Both the position numbers and the translations under genes were made by a program. Below are positions 8,602 to 15,560 of a DNA stretch of 64,000 nt, piece by piece. Under the pieces are notes generated by a model. It ran no database searches, was not told the DNA's origin, and worked only from the letters and a program-made list of their open reading frames with translations. Source of the DNA: Paracidovorax sp031843945 (lineage in GTDB: Bacteria; Pseudomonadota; Gammaproteobacteria; Burkholderiales; Burkholderiaceae_C); NCBI RefSeq assembly GCF_031843945.1, contig NZ_JAVTJJ010000001.1, forward strand, positions 186,001 through 250,000. Reading direction: 5' to 3'. How positions within the stretch are numbered: position 1 is the first letter of the stretch; each line of letters starts with the position of its first letter.

Positions 8602-9444
8602 TCAGTCGACACGGCGGGCCACTTGCCAGCCGGTGCGGTGCAGCGCCAGGCGCAGTGCGTCGGCCAGCGTGGCCTTGGTGCCAATGCCGTCCAGGTCGAT
8701 GCCCAGGTGCACGATGGTCTGCGCGATCTGCGGGCGGATGCCGCTGATGATGCAGTCCGCGCCCATCAGGCGAATGGCGGTGACGGTTTTCAGCAGATGC
8801 TGCGCGACCAGCGTGTCCACGGTGGGCACGCCGGTGATGTCGATGATGGCGAGCTCTGCCTCGGTTTCGACGATGCGCTGCAGCAGCGTTTCCATCACCA
8901 CCTGGGTGCGGTTGCTGTCCAGCGTGCCGATCATGGGCACGGCCAGCACGCCGTCCCAGAGCTTGACCACGGGGGTGGACAGCTCCAGCAATTCTTCTTG
9001 CTGGCGGATGATGATTGCTTCACGCACCTGTTGAAAGCTGGTGATCGTGTGCTGGGCCATGCTGTCCACCAGCACCGTCGCGGACCAGATCGCCTCGATC
9101 AGCGCCGGCGGATCGGCCAGCAATCGTTTTTGCAGCGCGGTGAAAAGCGGTCGCTTGAGCGCCAGCACGAACACGCTGGTGGAGCCAGCGCTCTGGCCCT
9201 GTGCGGCCCGCGAGCGGGAGAAATCGCTCAACACCTGCTGCACCGCCGCCCATTCGCGACCACCGAACTGACCAGGATTGGCGCCAGCCTGCAGCGCGGC
9301 GCTGAGCGCGGTAAGGATTTGCGCTCCTTCGGTCTGTGCGGTGCGGCCCAGGCTCGGGTCGCCGGCGCGGGCTTCGTCGAGCCACAGCTGCAGCAATGCG
9401 GCGGAGTCCTCGTCGCGCAGGATGTCTTGAATAGGGGTGGTCAT
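8602..9444 (-). CDS. rsbR: RsbR-type stressosome sensor (RsbRD N-domain plus STAS)
   Basis: This protein has 280 residues. Residues 1-150 form a helical N-terminal domain of the RsbR/RsbRD type, expected to protrude from the stressosome and sense the signal. Residues 155-280 form a STAS domain. Threonines in TGVPTVDT (204-211) and AQT (243) lie in the segments that hold the phosphothreonines of Bacillus RsbR. No membrane segment or recognisable cofactor motif is visible. ATG at 9444 is chosen over an upstream in-frame start at 9486 because it begins the compact MTTPIQDIL sequence. It is the first gene of the operon and sets the input of the module. Confidence 0.88.
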   Translation of the reverse strand: MTTPIQDILRDEDSAALLQLWLDEARAGDPSLGRTAQTEGAQILTALSAALQAGANPGQFGGREWAAVQQVLSDFSRSRAAQGQSAGSTSVFVLALKRPLFTALQKRLLADPPALIEAIWSATVLVDSMAQHTITSFQQVREAIIIRQQEELLELSTPVVKLWDGVLAVPMIGTLDSNRTQVVMETLLQRIVETEAELAIIDITGVPTVDTLVAQHLLKTVTAIRLMGADCIISGIRPQIAQTIVHLGIDLDGIGTKATLADALRLALHRTGWQVARRVD

Positions 9445-9545
9445 AAGCAAAAAATGAGAAAAAGTGGGGGCCGGCGGCTCCGTCAAGACCGCGTCTGGGC
9501 GACGCTGGAGCGGGGCTTGCCTTGCCTATCGAGATGCGCCAGATT

Positions 9546-9574
9546 ATTGTAGGGCGCGTAACCAGGCGTTTCAG
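9546..9574 (-). promoter_or_regulatory. Candidate sigma-70 promoter of the stressosome operon
   Basis: Read on the minus strand, a CTGAAA -35-like hexamer is followed after 17 bases by TACAAT, a good -10 hexamer. Transcription would start about 95 bases before the rsbR ATG. This was found by eye and no other strong candidate was seen in the 270-base gap before the divergent EF-hand gene. Confidence 0.35.
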
Positions 9575-9717
9575 AGCTGCTGGGCACGCAAAAATGGGCG
9601 GACAAACCCTTTCTGTTCTCCAGAGTGGAAACCGCGCAATCTCCTAAGCTGGCTCTGATGCGCATGCGCCGATTTCGGTGCGAAGCGCCCCACCGCTTTT
9701 GGGGGAGACCCAGCGCC

Positions 9718-10251
9718 ATGACACCTTTGATTTCCGGCATCGCCTCAGTGGCTTCCATGCTGTTCAACGCCAGAAACGCGTCGGCACGGGCAGCATCGGC
9801 CGCCGAGCCCCCTCCGGCCCAACCAGTACCTTCCGCCCGGGTCACCTTGAGCGCCCAGGCGCAGGCCACGCTGCGTGCAGCCGGGCAGGGCGTGCGTGCC
9901 GACGCGCTGCCAGCCGGCATCACGGCGGCCGATGCGCAGCGGTCGGTGTCCACGCAGGACTTTCGCAAACTGTTGAGCGAATTCGGTGCGACCGAGGAGG
10001 AGCAGGCCGCCCTCACGGCGAGCTTCGATGCGGATAGCAACGGCAGCGTCAGCGCCAATGAATTCTTGCAAGGCTTGGCGCGCGCTACCGGCCCGGCTGG
10101 CGCGCAGGGCGGGCCGCAAGGCGAGGCATTCACGCAGTCGTTATTGAAGCTGGTCGATCGCAAAGGTGAGGCGAACGGCGTCGTGAGCCAGTCCGAACTG
10201 GCCGGGCTCACCACGGCGTTCGCCGGTGCGCAGGCGATGCGGCGGGCATAA
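9718..10251 (+). CDS. EF-hand domain protein
   Basis: This protein has 177 residues and little recognisable outside its calcium-binding loops. One canonical EF-hand loop, DADSNGSVSANEF, lies near residues 103-115 with acidic or polar ligands at loop positions 1, 3, 5, 7, 9 and a final Glu. A second, looser loop (DRKGEANGVVSQSE) lies near residue 147. The N-terminal 60 residues are Ala/Pro-rich and no clear signal peptide is seen. The frame opens at 9625, but ATG at 9718 follows a purine-rich stretch and is preferred. It is transcribed away from the stressosome operon. The calcium sensing or buffering role is inferred from the motif only. Confidence 0.75.
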   Translation: MTPLISGIASVASMLFNARNASARAASAAEPPPAQPVPSARVTLSAQAQATLRAAGQGVRADALPAGITAADAQRSVSTQDFRKLLSEFGATEEEQAALTASFDADSNGSVSANEFLQGLARATGPAGAQGGPQGEAFTQSLLKLVDRKGEANGVVSQSELAGLTTAFAGAQAMRRA

Positions 10252-10283
10252 CGCCCACTCGCAGCGGGCGCCCAACGCAAAAA

Positions 10284-10300
10284 CGGCGCCGACGGCGCCG
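10284..10300. terminator. GC-rich hairpin between convergent genes
   Basis: The perfect stem cggcgcc-gac-ggcgccg lies between the convergent EF-hand and DUF3309 genes. There is no long T-run on the plus side, so if it terminates transcription it is a weak or bidirectional element. Confidence 0.35.
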
Positions 10301-10345
10301 CTTGACTGCTGTCGGTGCGGCCAAGGCCGCCCCGCAGAAGTTGCA

Positions 10346-10504
10346 TCAGATCCTGCCCATCAGCAGCAGAACCAGCAGGATCACCACTACCAGGCCGATG
10401 CCGCCGCTGGGACCGTAACCCCACGAACGGCTGTGTCCCCAAGTCGGCAGCACACCCACCAGGATGAGGATCAAGATGATGAGCAGCAGCAGAGAAATCG
10501 ACAT
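10346..10504 (-). CDS. DUF3309 family small membrane protein
   Basis: This 52-residue protein starts MSISLLLLIILILI, then has GVLPTWGHSRSWGYGPSGG and a second hydrophobic segment ending LLLMGRI. The two helices with a central Trp/Gly-rich loop match the DUF3309 family, whose function is unknown. The open frame extends to 10663, but ATG at 10504 gives the standard family protein. A GAAGGAAACC sequence upstream of the start can serve as ribosome-binding site. It converges with the EF-hand gene. Confidence 0.85.
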   Translation of the reverse strand: MSISLLLLIILILILVGVLPTWGHSRSWGYGPSGGIGLVVVILLVLLLMGRI

Positions 10505-10822
10505 GGTTGGTTTCCTTCGTTGTTGTGATTGAGCCCGCTGCCGGTTTGACCAGTGCGGGGTGGCGACATGCCTGGGTGCATTGTTGAAGGGGGGTAGCCG
10601 TCGGTTCGCAGGCGGCGCACCGACGCGCGTGTCATCCATTGCCGACAGCGCGCGGGCTTGCATTTGATGTTGTAAGCCATCGAGTGCTATCTAATTGATA
10701 GCTGATAGCGCTTGATGGGTAAGCGCTAGAGGCCTTTTTTATGAATCTGTGCGCAGCGGCAGCGGCAGTAGCCGGCCGGGGCGGGGCGGCGCGCTGGTCC
10801 CCGGTGCCAGACCCGCCGCGTC
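10505..10822. other. Intergenic region without a recognised gene
   Basis: This gap lies between the DUF3309 gene and the end of the ABC exporter gene, both on the minus strand. It holds the DUF3309 upstream region and one copy of the dispersed repeat at 10686-10740. No further coding sequence with a credible start and family match is seen. Confidence 0.6.
10686..10740 (+). repeat. Dispersed palindromic repeat, copy 2
   Basis: A well-preserved copy: gctatctaattgatagct, then gatagcgcttgatggg, aagcgctagaggcc and a T-run. The agcgctt/aagcgct arms form a hairpin with a short loop. It lies upstream of nothing on its own strand and downstream of the exporter gene. Confidence 0.85.
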
Positions 10823-12661
10823 TCAGTCGTCTTCCGTCTCGCCCAGAAAGCCGCCGCTCTGGTGGCCCCACAGGCGCGCATACACGCCGCCGCTGGCCAG
10901 CAGTTGCGCGTGCGTGCCTTCTTCGATGATGCGGCCGGCGTCCAGCACGATCAGCCGGTCCATTGCCGCGATGGTGGAGAGTCGGTGGGCGATGGCGATC
11001 ACCGTCTTGCCCTGCATCAGGCCGTCCAGGCTTTGCTGGATGGCGGCCTCCACTTCAGAGTCGAGCGCGCTGGTCGCTTCGTCCAGCAGCAGGATGGGCG
11101 CGTCCTTCAGCATCACGCGGGCGATGGCCACGCGCTGACGCTGGCCGCCCGACAGCTTCACGCCGCGCTCGCCCACCTGGGCGTCGTAGCCGCTGCGGCC
11201 TTGCAGGTCGGTCAGCGTGTCGATGAAGTCCGTGGCCTCCGCGCGTCGGGCGGCGGTGTGCAGATCGGCTTCGTTGGCATCGGGGCGGCCGTAGAGGATG
11301 TTGTCGCGCATGGAGCGGTGCAGCAAAGACGTATCTTGCGTGACCATGCCGATGTGCTGGCGCAGGCTGTCCTGCGTGACGTGGGCGATGTCCTGCCCGT
11401 CGATCAGCACGCGGCCGGCTTGCACGTCGTGAAAGCGCAGCAGCAGGTTCACCAGCGTGGACTTGCCTGCGCCGGATCGGCCGATGAGCCCGATCTTCTC
11501 GCCAGGTTGGATGGTCAGGTTCAGGTTGTCGATGACCGGGCGGCTGTCCTGGTAGCCGAAGCGCACGTTGTCAAAGCGCACCTCGCCGCGCGTGACCTGC
11601 AGCGGGCGCGCATCGGGCGCGTCCAGCACCGTGCGGGGCTTGGTCAGCGTGTTGATGCCGTCCTGAATGGTGCCCACGCTCTCGAACAGTGTCGTCATCT
11701 CCCACATCACCCAGTGTGCGTGACCCGACACGCGCAGCGCCATGGCCGTGACGGCCGCCACCGCGCCGGCGCCCACCTGGCCCTGCGACCACAGCCACAG
11801 CGCGGTGCCACAGGCGCCCAGAATCATGCCCACCACCAGGATGTGGTTGACGATCTCGAAGTGGCTCACCAGCCGCATCTGCGCGTAGCCCGTGACCTTG
11901 AAAGCGTCCATGGCCGAGCGGGCGAATTCCGCCTCGCGCCGCGTGTGCGAGAAGAGCTTGACGGTGGCGATGTTGGTGTACGCGTCGGTGATGCGCCCGG
12001 TCATCACCGAACGGGCATCGGCCTGCGCCTTGCCCACCTTGCCCAGCCGGGGCACGAAGTACCAGCAGGCGAGGCCATAGCAGACGATCCACACCAGAAA
12101 CGGCAGCAGCAGCCGCACTTCAAAGCCGGCCGCCAGCAGCAAGATGGTGAACAGGTACACGCCCATGCCGATCATCACGTCGGTGGTGGTGAAGATCATG
12201 TCGCGCACGGCCAGCGCCGTCTGCATGATCTTGGTGGTGATGCGGCCGGCGAATTCGTCGGCGTAGAACGCCATGCTCTGGCCCAGCATCAGCCGGTGGT
12301 AGTTCCAGCGCAGGCGCAGCGGAAAGTTGATGGCCAGCGTTTGGTGCTTCACGCTGGTCTGCACGGCCACCAGCAGGATGCTGGCGATCAGCATGCCGAC
12401 GATCCAGGTCAGCAGCGGGCCGCGCTCTTGCCAGAACTGCGCGGGCGGCGTGTCGCTGATCCAGTCCACCAACTGGCCCAGCACTGCGAACAGCAGCGCC
12501 TCGTACACCGCGATGGCGGCCGACAGCCCGGCCATGGTCGCCACATGCCCGCGCACGCCGCGCGTGCCGGCCCACACGAAGGCCATGAAGTCTTTGGGCG
12601 GCACGGCGGGCTCGCCAGCGGGGTAGGGGGGAACGCGGTTTTCGAAGAAGCGGAACAGCAC
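10823..12661 (-). CDS. ABC-type multidrug/lipid exporter, fused permease and ATPase
   Basis: This half-transporter has about 612 residues, with an exporter membrane domain in the first 330 and an ATPase domain from about 345. The ATPase has Walker A GRSGAGKST, signature LSGGQRQRVAIARV and Walker B ILLLDEATSALD. The C-terminus ends with a short acidic tail. Such MsbA/MdlB-like proteins act as dimers exporting lipids or drugs. TTG at 12682 begins the longest frame, but GTG at 12661 gives an N-terminus (VLFRFFENRVPPYP) that matches how this subgroup usually begins. The substrate cannot be told from sequence. Confidence 0.88.
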   Translation of the reverse strand: MLFRFFENRVPPYPAGEPAVPPKDFMAFVWAGTRGVRGHVATMAGLSAAIAVYEALLFAVLGQLVDWISDTPPAQFWQERGPLLTWIVGMLIASILLVAVQTSVKHQTLAINFPLRLRWNYHRLMLGQSMAFYADEFAGRITTKIMQTALAVRDMIFTTTDVMIGMGVYLFTILLLAAGFEVRLLLPFLVWIVCYGLACWYFVPRLGKVGKAQADARSVMTGRITDAYTNIATVKLFSHTRREAEFARSAMDAFKVTGYAQMRLVSHFEIVNHILVVGMILGACGTALWLWSQGQVGAGAVAAVTAMALRVSGHAHWVMWEMTTLFESVGTIQDGINTLTKPRTVLDAPDARPLQVTRGEVRFDNVRFGYQDSRPVIDNLNLTIQPGEKIGLIGRSGAGKSTLVNLLLRFHDVQAGRVLIDGQDIAHVTQDSLRQHIGMVTQDTSLLHRSMRDNILYGRPDANEADLHTAARRAEATDFIDTLTDLQGRSGYDAQVGERGVKLSGGQRQRVAIARVMLKDAPILLLDEATSALDSEVEAAIQQSLDGLMQGKTVIAIAHRLSTIAAMDRLIVLDAGRIIEEGTHAQLLASGGVYARLWGHQSGGFLGETEDD

Positions 12662-12735
12662 GGTGCGAGAACTCCTGGGCAACCGGCGATGTTACGGCCC
12701 GCTGCCGCGCCTTGCCCGCTGCTTGAGCGAAAGCC

Positions 12736-13437
12736 CTATGGCATGGCAGCAGGTCCGCTGGCCTGCGCCGGGTACACCACGGTGATGCGCGGCACGGCCT
12801 TCACGCCCGGCTGGCGCGCCAGAAAGTCGGCCAGAAAGCCCGTCAGGCTTTTCTCGCACAGCGCCACCACGGCGGGCTCGGCCGCCATGGCAATGCCTTG
12901 CGCCTGGGCGCGGCGGGCGGCTTCTTCCTGCAGGCGGATGACGGCGGATTTTTCATCGGTCAGCAGGCCGCCGGACAAAACGCGGTGGCGTAGCTGGCTC
13001 ACGGCCGGCGTGGCAACCAGCGCGGGCCGGGCCAGGTGTACTTCCAGGCCCTGGGGCGTGTCTTTCAGCGCGTAGCTGCCCGGGCGCAGGTCGTAGCCAA
13101 AGGCGTATTCGGCGGTGTACCAAACCGCAACCACGCCGGTGGAAGCCAGGCCCAGCACCGACTTTTCCACGATCTGCGTGGCGCCTTCTTCGCGCACCAC
13201 GGTGGCCGTCAGCAGTTTCATCTGCTCGGCCAGCGTGTTCTGGCCGGCGGTCAGGTAGGTGGTGTAGCGGGTGTAGCCCAGCAACTGGTCGCTGGTGGTT
13301 ACCACCTGCCGCTGCAGCGCCGTCACCTCGCCCTGCGCCGCCCGCAGCCGCGACTGCACCCACCAGCCGCCCGCCAAAGCGGCGAGCAGGGCCAGCGCCA
13401 AGGCAACGACCAGGGCGGATGCGTAACGGGGTCTCAT
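12736..13437 (-). CDS. Single-pass membrane protein, possibly DUF4230-like
   Basis: This protein of 233 residues has one N-terminal hydrophobic helix (about residues 7-27) followed by a coiled-coil-prone segment and a soluble domain. The segment with YAFGYDLRPGSYALKD followed by EVHLARPALVATPAVS is reminiscent of DUF4230 proteins, which have a membrane anchor and an external domain of unknown function; the match is by eye and weak. A helical Ala/Glu-rich part follows, then a short C-terminal strand. It lies about 75 bases upstream of the ABC exporter start in the same direction, so it may be co-transcribed with it. Confidence 0.6.
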   Translation of the reverse strand: MRPRYASALVVALALALLAALAGGWWVQSRLRAAQGEVTALQRQVVTTSDQLLGYTRYTTYLTAGQNTLAEQMKLLTATVVREEGATQIVEKSVLGLASTGVVAVWYTAEYAFGYDLRPGSYALKDTPQGLEVHLARPALVATPAVSQLRHRVLSGGLLTDEKSAVIRLQEEAARRAQAQGIAMAAEPAVVALCEKSLTGFLADFLARQPGVKAVPRITVVYPAQASGPAAMP

Positions 13438-13446
13438 CGTCGTTAT

Positions 13447-13503
13447 GCTACTGTTTTAATAGCTGTTAGCGCTTGATGGATAAGCGCTAGAGGCCATTTT
13501 GGC
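13447..13503 (+). repeat. Dispersed palindromic repeat, copy 3
   Basis: It contains gctactgttttaatagct, then gttagcgcttgatgg, ataagcgctagaggcc and attttggc. It sits between two minus-strand genes and ends at the stop codon of the CopD-like gene. Confidence 0.85.
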
Positions 13504-13974
13504 TTAAAGAGGGATGACGGCGACCGCCACGGTCGCCACGCCCAGCGCCAGGTTCACACCCACCCAGGTGCGAATGGACGCCAGCGCCTTGCCGCCCGCC
13601 GCCCAGTCGCCCGCTTGCGTCGCCACGCGCAGCCGCTTGTACAGCGCAAAGCGGATGTGCCCGAAGATCGCGATCATCACCAGCCCGAGCGTGGCCATCA
13701 CCGTCCACGACAGCGGCATGGCGAACGAGCCGCCTGCCTGCACCGTGGCCTTGGCCACGCGCCCGACCATCCACAGGCCCGACGCCAGCATCACCGCCGC
13801 GGCCACCGTCACCGCGCTGAAAAAGCGCTGCAGCACCGCCTGCATCAAGGGCACGCGGGCAGCAGGCTCCAGGGCCAGCGCGGCCGGCCGCAGAAAGAAA
13901 TGCGCAAAGACCATGCCGCCGATCCAGACGATGGCGGCGAACAGGTGGGCGAGCTTGAGCAGGGCGTACAGCAT
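13504..13974 (-). CDS. CopD-like four-helix membrane protein
   Basis: This protein of 156 residues has four predicted membrane helices. The first (MLYALLKLAHLFAAIVWIGG) carries a His and a Trp-Ile-Gly-Gly motif typical of the CopD/DUF2269-like group, which includes proteins suspected in copper or haem handling. The frame opens upstream to 14094, but ATG at 13974 places the first helix at the N-terminus as expected. It is transcribed away from the iron-regulated locus that begins at about 14100. The function is not known. Confidence 0.7.
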   Translation of the reverse strand: MLYALLKLAHLFAAIVWIGGMVFAHFFLRPAALALEPAARVPLMQAVLQRFFSAVTVAAAVMLASGLWMVGRVAKATVQAGGSFAMPLSWTVMATLGLVMIAIFGHIRFALYKRLRVATQAGDWAAGGKALASIRTWVGVNLALGVATVAVAVIPL

Positions 13975-14092
13975 GGGATGGTCTCGTTGTCGTGGGATGG
14001 GTGTGGGGTGGGTTGAAGAGTGCGTGCCGGCCAGGCCCACCCGGATTCTGGCGACGATAACAGCAGCCCATGCCTGTCTAGCAACATCCATC

Positions 14093-14111
14093 AATTGAGA
14101 ATGATTCTCTT
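14093..14111 (+). promoter_or_regulatory. Candidate Fur box upstream of the fecI-fecR fusion
   Basis: The palindrome gagaatgattctc (14097-14109) with AT-rich flanks resembles the Fur operator, which repeats GATAAT-like hexamers around a centre. It lies 25-40 bases before the ATG of the sigma/anti-sigma gene, where repressor binding would block transcription when iron is plentiful. Confidence 0.6.
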
Positions 14112-14135
14112 TATCGGGCGTATCATTCGGCGGCC

Positions 14136-15473
14136 ATGCAACTGTCTGCCCCCTTCACCCGCGCGCTGCTCTCGGGCTTCGGCCACGCCTACCCCGATTT
14201 GCTGCGCATTGCTACGCGCAGCACCGGCAGCCGCGACGAGGCGCGCGAGCTGGTGCACGACACCTGGCTGCGGCTGGCCGAGCATGAACAGGGCACGGCG
14301 GCTGTGGAGGTTTTGGCGCAAGAAGGCGAAACCAGCCCGCGCGACGTGACGGCGTACCTGGCCGTCATGGCGCAGCACATGGCGGTGGACGCACAGCGCC
14401 GGCGCCAGAGGCACCTGCAGTTTGCCGACAGCGCGAAGGTGCAAGAGCAGATTACCCCGTCGCACACGCCCGACGTGGCCGACGCCGTGATGTACCGGCA
14501 GGCGTTGGCGGTGCTCGAATCCACGCTGGCCGACCTGCCCGAGCGCACGCGTTCGGCCTTCGTCGCGCACCGCGTGCATGGCGAAAAGCAACCCGACATC
14601 GCGCAGCAGCTGGGCGTGTCGCTCAACACCGTGGAGCGGGATTTGATTCAGGCCGGCGCCTGCATCGAGGATGCGTTGTTGCGCTGGCGCGGCGGCCCTG
14701 CAGGCGGCCATGGCGCCATTCGCACCGGCCGCCGGCGTAGCCTGGGCGCCTTGCTCGGGCTGGCGGGCATGGGCGTTGCCGGGACGGTCGGCTGGCACCA
14801 GTGGCAGGCGTGGCAGCACAGCCACGTGCAGTGGCAGGCGCAATGGCGCAACCCGCGCGGCCAGCAGACGCGGCACGTGCTGCCCGATGGCTCTTTGCTG
14901 CATCTGGACGCCGACAGCGAGGCGCGGGTGGCTTACTTTGCCGGGCGGCGCACGGTGCAGCTGCTGCGCGGCGCTGCGTTCTTTGAGGTGGCGCGCGACG
15001 AGAGCCGGCCTTTTTCCGTCAATGCGGCGGGCGCGCAGGTGACCGTGCTGGGCACGCGCTTCAGCGTGGATCTGCTGGACGCCGCCGCGCCGGCGCCCAT
15101 CGTGTCGGTACAGGTGGAATCGGGCCGCGTGAGGGTGCAACCGCAAGGCGGAGCGCCCCGGGAATTGGGGGCGGGCGAAGGCGTGCGGCTGCAGGGCGAC
15201 ACCGTGCTCCCCATGAAAGCCGTTGCCGACGCCGCGCCCTGGCGTCAGGGCGAACTGGTATTTACCGGGCAACCGCTGGGCGAGGCACTGGCGCGCCTGT
15301 CGCGCTACGCGCCCTTCACGCTGGAGGCCACGCCGGCCGCAGCTGCGCTGCCGGTAAGCGGCCGCGTGCGCATCGCCCGTGCCAGCGCGTGGCTGCAGGC
15401 CCTGCCGCATGCGCTGCCTGTGCGGGTGGAGCCGCGCGCAGAGGGCGGCTGGCGTGTCGCCCGGTTGGGCTGA
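14136..15473 (+). CDS. Fused FecI-type ECF sigma factor and FecR-type transmembrane regulator
   Basis: One uninterrupted frame of 445 residues holds both partners of a cell-surface signalling system. Residues 1-188 are an ECF sigma factor of the FecI group, with region 2 around residues 20-90 and the region 4 helix-turn-helix around 136-180 (IAQQLGVSLNTVERDLI). Residues 202-220 form one membrane helix. Residues 235-445 form a FecR periplasmic domain (VLPDGSLLHLDADS, FFEVARDESRPFSV, VLGTRFSV) with a C-terminal STN-like end. The usual cytoplasmic anti-sigma segment of FecR is not recognisable between them. IutY of Pseudomonas putida is a known protein of similar design. A Fur box precedes it and a transducer-receptor follows. 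Confidence 0.92.
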   Translation: MQLSAPFTRALLSGFGHAYPDLLRIATRSTGSRDEARELVHDTWLRLAEHEQGTAAVEVLAQEGETSPRDVTAYLAVMAQHMAVDAQRRRQRHLQFADSAKVQEQITPSHTPDVADAVMYRQALAVLESTLADLPERTRSAFVAHRVHGEKQPDIAQQLGVSLNTVERDLIQAGACIEDALLRWRGGPAGGHGAIRTGRRRSLGALLGLAGMGVAGTVGWHQWQAWQHSHVQWQAQWRNPRGQQTRHVLPDGSLLHLDADSEARVAYFAGRRTVQLLRGAAFFEVARDESRPFSVNAAGAQVTVLGTRFSVDLLDAAAPAPIVSVQVESGRVRVQPQGGAPRELGAGEGVRLQGDTVLPMKAVADAAPWRQGELVFTGQPLGEALARLSRYAPFTLEATPAAAALPVSGRVRIARASAWLQALPHALPVRVEPRAEGGWRVARLG

Positions 15474-15560
15474 TTCCACAGTTCCTCCTCTTTTTTTCAG
15501 GGTTTTGCGGGGCCAATCGTCCATTGCTTGGACCTTTGGAATTTCTCAGGACATCACTCC

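Noticed and set aside
10862..13075. Plus-strand open frame of 737 codons opposite the ABC exporter
   Set aside because: It is the mirror of strong codon bias in the exporter gene, is rich in His/Gln/Arg and matches no family. The same applies to long antisense frames at 15546-17576, 18637-20733, 30454-32679 and 49036-51246.
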